64,000 nucleotides of DNA from Bagarius yarrelli (GCA_005784505.1 VCAZ01000014.1:1829241-1893240), one strand, 5' to 3'; positions 35,046 through 46,515 are shown, numbered from the stretch's first letter. Numbers and translations: made by a program. The notes: generated by a model not told the origin, from the letters alone.

Positions 35046-35159
35046 TTTTTGCAGTTGCATTGTGGGTCATTAATATGAGTTTAGCTCGTGATGGAGCTCA
35101 GGGCAACAGAAAATTACAACGACTTAAAAAAAAAACCTGCTCTAAACTTCGGCCAAAAT

Positions 35160-35207
35160 CACACCGCTCCCACTCACACTCACACTCACACTCACACACT
35201 CACACAT
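35160..35207. repeat. (CACACT)n-like tract
   Basis: Imperfect cactcacactcacac hexamers. Confidence 0.9.
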
Positions 35208-35518
35208 GCCGATACCGACTCGAGTGACTTAAAGGACTCATCGAATCGGATCAGTCCAGTGACGGATTGAGAAGGATTTGGTTCTGTAAATGGATTTGGA
35301 TTTCGGTGGTGGACACTCGGGGCTTTAGGAACTGCTACTTTCTTTAGTACTGCTGGTTTTATTTAGCCGACTACTTACAATAAAGTTACGTAAAAACCAA
35401 AAGTCTTATTTTTTTTCTACCCGAATGTTTATATTTTTAGTAAAGTAAACGGTGATATTGAAACTACTGTATTTCCGCTTACTGAGAAGTCTTAGGTGCT
35501 TGATAGAACCATCAGAAT
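35208..35518. other. No gene recognised
   Basis: Ordinary sequence between two repeats. Confidence 0.4.
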
Positions 35519-35653
35519 TCTGTGTAAAGTTATCCAACAAAGAGAAAACACTCATTTCACCCTGAAAGACACCCAGACTCACAGCCAGAAAATCAATCAC
35601 TCGTTTATCCTGATAGAAAAAAAACCAAACATCCCATATGTTCATTTTCGTTC
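35519..35653 (+). repeat. Member 1 of a dispersed pair (family Q)
   Basis: Shares tgtgtaaagttatccaaca, ctgaaag, cacagcca, aaaatca and acatcccata-type words, in order, with 41108-41248. The class is unknown. Confidence 0.6.
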
Positions 35654-36665
35654 TGCTGATGTTCTAGACTACCGTGAACTAGTTAAATTTAGATGATGTG
35701 TAATGCAATGCAATTTCTCTTTCTAGAAAATTCTTGGTGAAATTCTGAATCTATCTTATATCCTGGTATGTACTATCTGCAAAATGTTTGTCCTCTACCG
35801 AACAGCGATGCTTGTCCTCTGTGGCTCGTGGAACAAAGCAGAAAATATAGTCGCTGGCTGCAGAGTGCTGCAGCGTACAGCATTTAAAATTCCCGTCCTC
35901 TTCCAGCACTCAGTAACCTTGCAGAACCCTGACTTCATCCTGGAACAATGTCAGATCCATGTAGATGAATATAATTAAACAGCCGCTTATCATCCAGCCG
36001 AGGGAAGTTTAGCAGCAGGTCAGACTTGTTTGCCTCTCTGTGCTGAAGGTCAGGCCAGGGTTAGACTGGCAGTTTGCACGCAGGGAGGTATGCAAGAGAC
36101 AGAGAAGACACACCGCAGTCCAACACAACAACATTTTCCAGCACACAAAGCGACTATTTTTATACCGTCTGTTTATATTTGGCTCTGTGGTCCGGCTATA
36201 GTAATGCAGCGGGTTCAGGAACGTGTTTTACATTAGTACTTGTTTTTTTTTACACGAAGGCTGGAAAAAAAGGGAAATAAAAATTTGATAGAAAATAATA
36301 TTTAGGGCTTGTGTCCAAATTTTAATGTCAAAAATAATAAAATGGCAAAATGACCATTTTTGTCTACTTTGAGTTGCCAAATAATAAAAATTTTCTCAGA
36401 TTCAATGTATTATATTTTAATCACGTACACAATCACAGGAAGGTGCAAAAGTGGTGGATTTGGAGGGTCGGTAGTATCCTAATTAACATTTGCCCCCACT
36501 CTTCCTACCCGACACCACCACCACCACAATTTATCAACAAAAATCCTGCGGTAAATCAATACATTGGATTAGATTTAATAATTAATAATAATTGATAATA
36601 ATTAATAACTGTTTTTAATTAATAAAAACAGGAAAATGTGTATTAAACAGTATATAAACAAATAT
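35654..36665. other. No gene recognised
   Basis: Short frames (35784-35978, 36030-36280) overlap in different phases and show no domain. 35800-36230 is less AT-rich and could be unique regulatory DNA, with no direct support. Confidence 0.4.
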
Positions 36666-36838
36666 TTACATTTACATAACATTTACAGCATTTGTCAGAC
36701 ATCCTTAACCAGAGCGACTTACATTTAGGGTAAGGGGCAGGGTTAAGGGCCCTGCTCAGGGGCCAACAGTTGTGGCTGGGTGGAGTTGGGAATCGAACCC
36801 ACAATCTCAACCACAAACCATAAGCCACCACTTTCCCA
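36666..36838 (-). repeat. V-SINE-type SINE
   Basis: acatttacagcatttgtcag, catccttaaccagagcgac, ccctgctcaggggccaaca and gaatcgaacccacaatc. The 69-codon minus frame is SINE-derived. Confidence 0.88.
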
Positions 36839-37004
36839 CAAATATAACTCAAAAAGTTATTCAGACAATCCCACCAGTTTATAAATGCCCTTCAACAGTC
36901 TGGCACGTCGTTGCCATAACGACCTGAGCTAAGAATTAGTGTTAAAATTGCCCCTACACAGCACAACCTGCAGAGAAATGCTTTATAGAACTGAGTGTGT
37001 AAAA
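36839..37004. other. Short spacer
   Basis: Unremarkable sequence before the foldback-like element. Confidence 0.3.
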
Positions 37005-37690
37005 GTGGTGGACGTGATTTTGTTAAGGAGGATGTAATCCTGGATCAATCTTTCAATCAACCAATCATAACCATCTGATGTGATCAGCGTGTGTCGATCA
37101 AACCCGCCTCAATCCATTTTTCAATCTCTCCCTTTCTTGTAAAAGAAAATATAATATTATAAATATATTTATTAAATAAAAAAACATAAAATACTTAAAT
37201 GACAGTTGTACGTTCAGTTATGGTGTGAACATTTTCCCACACCTTCATAACCGAAAATAGATGTGTGTGTGCGGTAAAATGTATTTAGGTGTAAAGAAAA
37301 GTAAATTCATATATTTTATACAATTTATAAATAAAAACATACAAATTGTGATTGTTAAATTTTAAAAGGTTGAGAAAAAATTGTAATTTAATTGAAAAAA
37401 AAAAAAAAAGATTAGAAAAACTAACTAATGTTCCTGGATTATCATAAATTATTTAATATAGTTTGTCTGATTTCATGGTGTAATTGAATGTTAATCCAGG
37501 AATCGTCATTGTCAGTATATAATAAAATAAAATATTTTTTTAGAATTTACTTAATTAAATTAGGGAAAGATTCAATTATGGTTTGAGGCAGGTTTGGTCG
37601 GCACATGCTGATGACATCAGATGATTATGATTGGTTAATTAAAATGTTAATCCAGGATCACATCCTACATGGCAAAATCACCTCCACTGT
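37005..37690. mobile_element. Foldback-like element with roughly 130-bp inverted arms
   Basis: The left arm (37005-37134) and right arm (37562-37690) are reverse complements at about 80 percent identity by hand alignment. Shared words include atcctggat, aaccaatcataa, atctgatgt, atcagc and tgcctca. The roughly 430-base centre is AT-rich, has no open frame and contains a second, perfect 11-bp inverted pair (37431-37441 and 37492-37502) with the same tcctggatta word. This fits a non-autonomous foldback or MITE-type DNA element. I saw no target-site duplication. Confidence 0.75.
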
Positions 37691-38560
37691 GCTAAAACCA
37701 TTATACATAAAAATAGAAAACAATTCATTTTAGTTTCTTGTTTAAATTTTGTTTTTATTTGTTTGTTTTAATAAAAAATTCAAATAGAATTTTTTGACTT
37801 TTAATAAAATCAATAAGCATCAAAAGAAATGACAAACGCCAAAAAAAAAATAATACTGAAATTAGAAAGCCAATAAAAATGACAATAAAACGAATTCAAT
37901 TTCATTCGAAATTGTATCGCAAAAAAGTATCTTCGAATGCCGATCAGTGGTAGAAACTTCACTCTGTGTCAGATTTGTAGATGAAAATCCATAAAATCAC
38001 ACAGCTGACAAACAATACAGCCAGACCGCACGCTGATCCGTTCCACTGCCAGCCAAACCGTTTGCTTTCGTTATTCTTATCCAAAACCACACAAATCAAG
38101 GATTTTTCTGCTCTAAAACTGCCCTTTGCTATTCAAACGAGCTTTGGGTGATTGGGGGGAAGCCGGGCGTGCGGTGGGTGAAATGAGCGCTGGGTCGACC
38201 TGTCTTCGACTAAAAAGCACTATTTAATTAAGATCAGGCTGTTTCACATGCTGCCTGTCGGATAAAGCAAGACTTAAAACCACAAAGCTCCACCAGTGTG
38301 TGATCTCTGCACTGGGGTTAATGAAGGTGGGCTTCCTTTAAGTTTGAGCTAAAACTTTTCTTTAGACAGCTTAGAAGGACTTTAAATATGACCTTATTAT
38401 CCTCCAATCGAGTTAACTTAAAACAGCAAGAGGGTTTCTTCTGTAGCACAGCGCAGTGTTTATGTAACTGCTGATGTGGACAATCAGGAATCTTTTGGAC
38501 AACAACAAATTCAAATGTTATTTCTCACACACATAATTACACACACGCCGCTATACGTAA
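37691..38560. other. No gene recognised
   Basis: AT-rich left half. 37970-38350 is less AT-rich and free of recognisable repeats, but no exon is evident. Confidence 0.4.
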
Positions 38561-39060
38561 TGGAGAAATAAAATATTAATATATATTAGAAATAGAAAAA
38601 ACTGAATCTATAGAATACGTCTTTGCAAAAAATAATGAATCTGTACCTAAATAGAGGTAATATTTACCCTAAATAGAATGTATATATAACTCCAGTTTTT
38701 TTTATAAAATAGAATAATATTTTACAGAAATAATTATTCCTAAATAGACTTTATAGAATGAATAGAATTTATAGAATTATATTTAACATAAATAATTAGA
38801 AGTTATAAATAGAAGTTATAAAACTATGGAATTTATATATATATAATTATTTATGTAAAATATTTTAATTAAAAAATATATGTAAATTTCATAAATTCTA
38901 TAACTTCTATTTAGGTAAAGAATAATTATTTATGTAAAATATAATGTCTATTTTATTAAGAAATATTCTTTATCTAAATAGATTTTATATTTTATACATT
39001 TAATATTTATTCTATTCATTGTATAAATAATAAAATCTATTTAGATAAAGAATATATACG
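38561..39060. repeat. AT-rich block with nested inverted repeats
   Basis: Made of words such as atagaattta, ttatttatgtaaaata and ataacttctattta in both orientations. The clearest palindrome has perfect 26-bp arms, 38963-38988 and 39030-39055, with a 41-base loop. 38790-38930 holds another imperfect inverted pair (aaatagaagttata and ataacttctattt). No coding frame. Confidence 0.75.
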
Positions 39061-39914
39061 CACTTACACACTCCTACACACTTCCAAATTAACAGACTAA
39101 ATAGACTTTATAAGTGGAATTATTTCCACAAATAGAACAATCCCTTATGAATAATACATTATAATTATTCTTTAATTAAGTAGAATTCATAGAATGAACA
39201 GAATTTATGAATATAATGGCTCTTTTCACAAATATTATCATCTTTTACATACATACAGTTACTTTTTTCAAAGATAGAATCATCTTTGCATACATACAAT
39301 TATCTTTTTTATTTATATACATACAGTTTCTAGAGTCAATAGAATTTACTTCATTAATTATTTATGACATTTTTTGTTAATTGTTTATTAGAATTTTTGG
39401 AATAAAATAACTGAAGATTTTATTTGATGAAGCGCTGAACATGCTGTAATAATGAATCTGATGTTTAATGTCTTTGTTCAGCTGTGTTCTTGGTGTCTGA
39501 TATCTTGGCTGATGGATAACTCTCATTAGTGGCCGGTTTAAACGAAGGAGAAGAAGAAGAAAAAGAATTAGTCAATTCCATCGATGTTCATGTAACAGTT
39601 ATGATACTTCTGCTCTCGATGGAAAATAATCCGCGATATTGTGGTGTGATGTGTTTTTTTCTTTAACAGCATGTGCTGAGTACTATTCATCCATTAGTAC
39701 ACCAGGTCATGGCACTGGTGGAACTATAACCGATCCCGGAAACAGAAAAACCGGGGCAATTAGGAGGATATGGCATACTTTTTAGCTAGTTATGGTGACT
39801 ATATCGTACTGGAATCTGTCCAATTGATATAGCAGTTTTTTACTGGAATGTTCTCCCAGTTTGTGGTCTCCATGTTCAGCATTGAGTGTTTTTGTCCTGT
39901 TATTATTAGGGTTT
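39061..39914. other. No gene recognised; AT-rich
   Basis: The left part (39100-39320) continues the atagaat-type words. The right part is unremarkable. Confidence 0.45.
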
Positions 39915-40123
39915 CTGATCTGGGTTTGAGGGTCAGAACTGGAAATCTGCTATCATCGGACCCTTGAGAAAGGCCCATAACTCCACTTGCTCCAGGGGTG
40001 CTGTACATGCTGGCTCCCCCTGTGCCCTGCTTCCTGAAAAGCTGGGATATACAAAAAGTACTGCATTTCATTGGCTTTGTACTGTACCGTACTCTGCACA
40101 ATGAGAATAAAGTTAAATCTAAT
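39915..40123 (+). repeat. Family K SINE-like repeat
   Basis: gatctgggtttgagg (B-box side), then cggacccttgagaaaggccc, cttgctccagggg, gctgggatatacaaaa, tgcatttcattggct and the end aatgagaataaagtt. The 117-codon minus frame across it is not a gene. Confidence 0.7.
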
Positions 40124-40224
40124 TTATTATGAAGGTTTATGAAAGTAGACACTCAGAGCTTGCAGTGTTTTAGTTGTTTTTATTTAGCCTTGTAGGGGCA
40201 TTTAAATTGAAAGGTGCCAAAAAC

Positions 40225-40412
40225 ACATTTGCAGCATTTGGCAGACGTCCTTATCAAGAGCGACTTACATTATCTCTTTTATACAACCGAGCAGTTAGGG
40301 GTTAAGGGCCTTGCTCAGGGGCTCAGCGGTGGTAACTTGGTGGTGCTAGGAATCTCTCCCCAATTTTCCAATTAGCAGTCCAACACCTTAACCTCACTGA
40401 GTTACCATTTCT
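40225..40412 (-). repeat. V-SINE-type SINE
   Basis: gcagcatttggcagacgtcc, agagcgacttacatta, ccttgctcaggggctcagcg and head gagttaccatttctc. Confidence 0.88.
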
Positions 40413-40687
40413 CATTTCTGCTCTCTGAGATGCCCATGGGTGTTTCTACTATTTCATCATTAGGGGGTTTTAACACTCGCTACTGTTAAAAATGGCAAGA
40501 AATTAGACTTTGTATACAGGAAATGTATCATTTTATGACAGTCATCTAAAAAAACTCATTTGCTTCATGTTGTAAATGGAGATTATTATTAACTCCGGTC
40601 TGGAAAATTTGTTCTTCTCACATATTATTGCGTTGTGTACTGGGCTCTATTTAGAGAGACAATTTGCATTTTTTAGCTATTCCTGCA
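40413..40687. other. Short stretch without recognised feature
   Basis: A frame beginning at 40576 runs into the adjacent SINE and is not credible. Confidence 0.4.
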
Positions 40688-41000
40688 TTTATTCATTCAT
40701 TCATGTTCATAGGTATTTTCTATACCTGCTTATTCCCTTATTCGGGGTCACGAGGATCTGCTGGAGTCTCTCCCAGCCATCTGTAAGAGGACGAAAGTCA
40801 GGAGGGGGACACCCTGGACAGGTTGGCAGTCCATCACAGGGCCACACACATACTCACACTCACTCCTATGGGCAGCTAAGACTCACCAATCAACCTAACA
40901 TACATGTTTTTGGACTGTGGAAGGAAACCGGAGAACCCGGAGTAAACCCACAGGAAGAACATGCAAACTACAGACTGAAAGACCCCAGCCCGAAAATCAA
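40688..41000 (-). repeat. Family H SINE, minus orientation
   Basis: Begins with the attcattcattcat tail, then gtcacgaggatctgctggag, gtccatcacagggccacaca and ggaaggaaaccggagaaccc, ending at gacccc before the degraded B-box. Long but diverged. Confidence 0.87.
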
Positions 41001-41107
41001 ACCCTTTCTTAGCTATTTTCACTTTTATTTTAAAAAATGAAAACCCCACCTAAAAAGAGTCTAGAACCCCCAGTGTAGACGTCCGAGTGTGTATTCATAA
41101 GCAGCTT
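41001..41107. other. Short spacer
   Basis: Nothing recognised. Confidence 0.3.
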
Positions 41108-41248
41108 TTGTGTAAAGTTATCCAACAGAGGGATAAACATTACTCTCAGACTGAAAGCCAACAGACTCATTTTACATCAGAGTCACAGCCAAAAAATCAT
41201 TCGTTTGTTTATACTGATTTAAAATGTCCCATAAGTCCATGTCCATTC
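41108..41248 (+). repeat. Member 2 of the dispersed pair (family Q)
   Basis: Matches 35519-35653 with tttgtgtaaagttatccaac, agactgaaag, gagtcacagcca, aaaatcattcgttt and aatgtcccata. A 10-20 base insertion separates the halves. Confidence 0.6.
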
Positions 41249-42460
41249 CATTAACGGGAAGGACATTTTATGTACTGGTGGTCATTCCCCTACAGAAAAG
41301 ATACTTACACCAAATGAGTCACTTGCCTTTTTCATTATGCTCTCTCTTATATAAAGGAATTCAATATTCAATCCCGGGACACACCCGAAATACACTACGA
41401 ATAGGTGACCCTTTCTTTATATTGGGTGAAGTAATCCATGTCCAGAGGCATCCCGCTTGTCCGTGCCAGGCTTGTAAACTTATCTGTTATGCCACAGCGT
41501 AGTGCTTTTAGATAAGGCATCTGACAGTGTATTCATTCTCAGGCCACACCAGAATAGGATGATATACGTGAGCCAAATTCCATTCCCAGAGCGCCGATTT
41601 TCCCGGAGGTTAACTGAGCGAGCTCTGGCGTTAGAGGCAGGAGTACGGCCCTCCTCCAGTGCAGGACAAGAACAGCTGGCTGCACACACGGCCGCCGTTT
41701 TTGCTCGGTGTAAAATTTCAAGCACCAGCAGGGCCAGCTCTGTTTCCTCGGAAGGGGGTCCGCACCTCCGGGAACCTGTTCGTTGGCGTCACAAATGTTC
41801 TGTTTGTATCAAGCTGCTCTCGGAATAAGCTGCACGTCTTGAGTATCACCGCACGAAGTGTTAATGTAATACTGTAAATTATAAACTGAGCCTGGGCTGT
41901 GCCGCACATGAGAATATAAACGACGGGTTATAACATCGCTGTATATAGAAGTGGTCAACTGGTGGACCAGAGTGTGATACACATCTTGTAAAGTATTTCA
42001 GTTCACTGGAAGAAATACAGACTGTAGAAGAGATGATAAACCTATGAAAAACTTCAAGCTGATCCTCATGTAGTGATGAGGTTGTCAGGGTTTGGCAGAG
42101 AAGCCAAAGACTTTAATTAGGCACAAGTACAACTACTATTAAACTAATTACAATAAAATAATGACTTAAGTAACAGTAAACAGATTAATGTTTCATGTTA
42201 ATTAAATAAGAGAGTAATAAAGTATATTATGGCTGAAGTAGTGAGTTATTTGTTACTTTACACAAACAACTAACTACATAAAATACGCAAAATAACAATT
42301 ATAAAAATAAAATGACATGAATGTGTGAAATTTTATAGTAATTGCGTAATTTTATAGTAATTTTATAGTAATTATTAGTAGTTAAGATTAAAGTGTCTAT
42401 AGAGACAGAATCCCTGTCAGTCATTATCATAAAAACTTACTCTAAGATGTTTTATCAGGT
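41249..42460. other. No gene recognised; GC-richer stretch at 41560-41840
   Basis: 41560-41840 is clearly GC-richer than its surroundings and open in several frames on both strands (60-108 codons), but no domain or splice pattern is recognised. It may be unique or regulatory DNA. Confidence 0.35.
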
Positions 42461-42845
42461 TGAAGCTATACTATACTATATATACTATATACTATACTGT
42501 ACGATATACTATATACTATACTATAAATACTATATACTATTCTGTACAATCTACTATCTTCTATACTATATATATACTATATACCATACTGTATATACTA
42601 TATACTATACTATATATACTTTATTGTACAAAAACTATATACAATAATATATATACTATATACTAAACTGTACGATATACTATATACTGTACTGTATGAT
42701 ATACTCTATACTATACATACTATATACTAAACTGTATGATATACTATTTACTATACAATATATACTATATACTATACTGTATGATAAACTATATACTATA
42801 CTATATATACTATATACTCTACTGTACGATATACCATCTGTACTA
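42461..42845. repeat. TATAC-rich array with 40-55 bp higher-order period
   Basis: Composed of actatata and tatactata words punctuated by ctgtacgatatac or ctgtatgatata at about 42497, 42668, 42690, 42733, 42778 and 42823. Open frames across it (IYYTIYTI) are artefacts. Confidence 0.9.
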
Positions 42846-43017
42846 TATGATCACATGTTTTGGTCACATAGAAGACATCACATTATAGAACTGATCGTTT
42901 CACTGCTTGGAGTGTATAAATTGATTGAATGTGATGTCATGTGTGTTTCTGTCCCTACTAATACTCTCACTTTTTCTTCTTTTCGGTCAGTATTTTCCAA
43001 ACTGAGCTTGATTTATT
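42846..43017. other. Spacer without recognised feature
   Basis: Ordinary sequence. Confidence 0.3.
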
Positions 43018-43200
43018 CGTTATTTATTCATCTTCTATAACCGCTTATTCCCTATTTTGTGGTCACGGGGATCTGCTGGAGTCTATCCTAGCCATCTGGG
43101 GCCAAAGGCAGGAGGGGGACACCCTGGACAGGTCACCAGCCCATCACAGGGCCACACACACACACACACATTTACCAACTCCTATGGATAATTTAGAATG
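43018..43200 (-). repeat. Family H SINE, truncated
   Basis: cgcttattccctattttgtg, ggggatctgctggagtctat and caccctggacaggtcacc, with a (CA)n run at 43154-43170. The pol III head is missing, so it is 5' truncated. Confidence 0.85.
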
Positions 43201-43480
43201 GAGGAATGTTATCAAATATAATGAAGTAAAAGTAATTTTCTGCCATTAAAAATTAACCCGAGTGAGAGTAAAAGGAAGAACAGATAAACCGACTCTTAAA
43301 AGGACATTTTTTATTCCAAAAATCTACTTAAGTAAATGAAACAAAGTAAATATAATGCATTAGTACCCACTTCTGCAGGTTGTACAGGATGTATGTGTTT
43401 TATTTTATTGAGGGAAGCTGCAGAGATGTCTATTGATATTTTAGTTTGTTTGCTATCACTAGTTTGATAGCTACATGTGG
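43201..43480. other. No specific feature
   Basis: AT-rich sequence. Confidence 0.35.
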
Positions 43481-44020
43481 ATTAACAACTGTGGGTTTAT
43501 TTTGGATAAAACTCGACAAAATATAACATTTCCTATCCAGAAATATCCAAAGTCGGGTTTACACTGCACATTTTTTAGAGGTATTTTGCGCGTGTCAGAC
43601 TGTACGAACATGATCCCCATGTCACACTGTAGGATCTCAGTTGTCAGAATGTCCGACAGTCAAGACGCGTCAAAAACGGACGCACACAGGAAGACCCGCC
43701 CGGAGTTTTACATGATCAATCCGTGACACGTATCGTTAAAGCTATAAGCAAGCAAAAATTCATTAAAAAAAGTCTCAATAAGTTTCTTGTCTCGCTGTTC
43801 TGTCCACCAGACTCCACATATTTCCGAGGTGGTTTGAAGTTGTTGCGCTAATTGTGTCATCAGGTTCGGTGTTTCTATTAGTTCTTGGTTTGACATCATC
43901 GTAGAAGAAGAAGTCACACAGCAGAAAAATGTCCAAAACTGGTCGCAATGGCGGTTAATCGTCTGTCTGTCTGTGGACATGACAAACTAACGATTAAAGA
44001 CAGATTTTAGTGTAGGATTA
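43481..44020 (-). other. Unrecognised frame, possibly transposon-derived
   Basis: A 90-codon minus-strand frame (43980-43708) contains TEQRDKKLIETFFNEFL, a charged helix-like segment slightly reminiscent of SANT/MADF-type DNA-binding parts of transposons. The flanking DNA (gggtttacactgcacatttt, tcacactgtaggatc) repeats a cactgta word, as some DNA transposon ends do. There is no catalytic domain, no clear terminal repeat pair and no splice evidence. Chance is a fair alternative. Confidence 0.25.
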
Positions 44021-44025
44021 AAGCA

Positions 44026-44184
44026 CAGGTGTCAAACTCAAAGGTTAGCTTAGCAACTATAATTAACCAGCTGATCATGTCTGCTAGGCTCCTTTAAAAA
44101 ATGCTTGTTTTGTAGTTTGGAATATGGTTGAAAGTAAACTCTGCAGGGCGTTGCCCCTCTTGGAACTTAAACTTGACACCCCTG
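44026..44184. mobile_element. hAT-like MITE
   Basis: A 159-bp segment with terminal inverted repeats: CAGGTGTCAAAC at the left and the complement of CAGGGGTGTCAAGT at the right. The caggggtgtcaaactca-type end is characteristic of fish hAT (Charlie-like) elements. It has no coding capacity. The flanking 8-mers do not match, so the target-site duplication has decayed or the ends are slightly misplaced. Confidence 0.72.
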
Positions 44185-44300
44185 GATTATCTTTAAACTT
44201 TAAGGATTTCAAATCCTGACTCAGACGAACAAATCATGGCCAAAATCACACAGCGTAAATGCATTTTAAGCCAAACAAATATTATAGGTTTGACCAAAAG

Positions 44301-44536
44301 ACAGGCAGCACAATGGCTCACAGCAATAAGGTTCCGGGTTCGAATCCCCGGCAAACTGATTAGTGATTCTAAATTGCCCATAGGAGTGAGTGTGTGTGGC
44401 CCTGTGATGGGCTGGTGACCTGTCCAGGGTGTCCCCCTCCTGCCTTTCACCCTTTCAGAGACGGCTGGGATAGACTCCAGCAGATCCCTGTGACCCCGAA
44501 TTAGGGAATAAGCAGGTATAAAAGATAAATGAATAA
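44301..44536 (+). repeat. Family H SINE with internal deletion
   Basis: The head (aggcagcacaatggctca, gggttcgaatccccgg) joins directly to aactgattagtgattctaa. The roughly 100-base ctgtgtggagtttg...cccacagtcc section found in other copies is absent. The tail agcagatccctgtgacc is normal. Confidence 0.87.
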
Positions 44537-44654
44537 ATTATCACTATATAGCCATACCACTGGTGCCATAACTTAATAGACATAACATTAGTAGATTTTT
44601 GGGATTAAGCATTAAAAGATAAAAAAGAAATTAGTTTGTTAGAGGAAGTGATGG

Positions 44655-44815
44655 GCTATTAGTTTAGGTGTTAGAGTAATACCAGAAAGACAGGGGTTTG
44701 ATCCCAGCACCACCAAGCCACCACTATAGGCCCCTGAGCAAGGCCCTTAACCCCTAACTGCTCGATTGTATAAAAAAGGGATAAATGTAAGTCGCTCTGG
44801 ATAATAATGTAAATG
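44655..44815 (+). repeat. V-SINE-type SINE
   Basis: ggggtttgatcccagcacca (B-box), cctgagcaaggcccttaacc and taagtcgctctggataa. The end is shortened by a deletion before aatgtaaatg. Confidence 0.88.
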
Positions 44816-46020
44816 TTGTCATGTGGTAAAAGACGTAAAACTTAAAAACTTAAGCGGGGTAAAAAAGGTTTTTACTGTTGTGTCTAGATTTCTGCTTCAT
44901 GTTTGTACATATTTGCTGCTGTAACACAGACATAAAGGACTAAAGATTTGTCATTTTATGTTATAATACATTTATATTATCTTAAAAAATATCATTACAA
45001 ATCTGTATGAGCGCTGATATATATATAAGATGATAATATCAGACATTTTAGTCTCATGTATAGAAAAACATACAAGGTTAAAGAAGCATGGATTGAATGA
45101 ATCGTTTGGTGTGAAGATTTTTTTGTCTCGCTGATGTTGTTGAAAGGCGACTGCAGGCAACGCGACCCTCACTGTGCCTCTGACGCCACTCAAGGTCATG
45201 CACGCTCACCCCCTGACATTCAGCTGCCGGAGAGAGAGAGAATGAGATGTCGAGTGTCTGAGAGAGGAGGGAATCTATGTAGCTGTGTGTGTGTGGGTGT
45301 ATGTGTGTGTGTTTGTGGGGGAAGGGCCGGAACAGGGAGGATGGGGTCGTGGTGAAAGTCGTCTCATGTTCATGCCACACTTGATGAGTTCTACATCTCG
45401 TTTGCTCAGTTGCTTTTGCTCATCTTGCCTATTTGCAGAAACCCTGGACATGCTGTTCCATGCTCGGCATCTCCATGGGAGGTTTTTTTTTTCTTCTTGA
45501 CGCGCTGTGGTGACTTGGTGTGATAGTTTCTTCTGCTTAAACATTTCTGAACACTTAGGTTTAAAGTGCTTCTAATCCAGTTGAAGTGTGAGTGTAAGCG
45601 AGTGTGAACACAATTTAATCTGGTTTTGTTTGTAGCGCTGTTACATGCATACAGTAGCGTCTTAATGTCCAAAGACTGTTACGTAGAAAAGTGTTCTTAA
45701 AACAAGCTAAGGTTAATGCTTATATATTGTAATTCTGTAACAACACCCTGCCCAGGAACTGCAGATGCAAATTAGCTTTATAGCTAACTCTTACATTGTC
45801 CCTGTATAAATAAATGAAATAAAAAATCATTTTAGAAATTAACTATTTCTAGGTTGTTTATGTAATAGGGGCAGGGGTTCTGGATCATCATTTTTTTTTT
45901 CAACAAACCCAAAGCAGAACATACAAATGTTAATTCGTCTTATCACTCGAGGGATTGCATAATATAACATCGTCCCTTTTGTAACCCAATATCATATAAT
46001 CATATAATATCATATAATAT
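44816..46020. other. No gene recognised
   Basis: 45120-45540 is GC-richer, with a GA run and a gtgtgtgggtgtatgtgtgt tract, and is open on both strands without a recognisable domain. A cttgcctatttgcag acceptor-like site at 45425-45439 is not followed by a convincing exon. 45985-46020 holds catataatat palindromes. Confidence 0.4.
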
Positions 46021-46112
46021 AAGTGGAAAAAAGACGTGTGTCGTTGTCACGGCAAAACATCTAAAAGCCCCAGATGAATGAAAGTACTTGAAATTTGCAT
46101 GTTGTGAAGACA
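46021..46112 (+). repeat. 92-bp duplication, copy 1
   Basis: Identical to 48881-48972 except at one base (46030). It contains gtgtcgttgtcacggcaaaa, aaaagccccagatgaatg and aatttgcatgttgtgaagac. The flanks are unrelated. Confidence 0.95.
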
Positions 46113-46515
46113 AAGTAGAAACAGCAGATGAATAGAGTTAGATCTGATAGAGTCCGTAGAGGTGCCAGAGGGGGCTGTAGCGAGAAAAAAACTAGTTTTT
46201 TTTACAAATAGGGGAATTTTAAAAAAACAATTTTACATCCTAATCCTAATTTTACATCTTGTAAACCAAGTAGCTTTGTGGGATTTCCTGCCACTCATTA
46301 TGTCATGTTTTAATCAAGTGGTTAGACAGCCACTGCAATAGAAAGTGAGACCTTAATGACTTAGATGAATTCTGAATGTTTCGAGATCAAATCTTTAGAT
46401 TTAATCTGCTTTTGTTGGGCTTTTAAACAAAGCCCCTAACTCTGGATGAGATAAATGTAAATGCCAAATCCTGTAAAGAATAACAATCTTTTAGATAGAA
46501 AATATTACAAACCCA
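46113..46515. other. No gene recognised; weak SINE traces
   Basis: 46400-46480 has tgttgggcttttaaacaaa then ggatgagataaatgtaaat, a heavily decayed V-SINE-like fragment. Confidence 0.35.

Noticed and set aside
34485..35070. Minus-strand frames of 184 and 191 codons
   Set aside because: They translate only GATA/GA microsatellite (YLSI and SLSL repeats) and are open because the repeat lacks stops.
40576..41040. 154-codon plus-strand frame
   Set aside because: It reads antisense through a family H SINE and its flanks, so it is not evidence of a gene.
45425..45480. Possible exon after cttgcctatttgcag
   Set aside because: The acceptor-like site is acceptable, but no matching donor or recognisable peptide follows.
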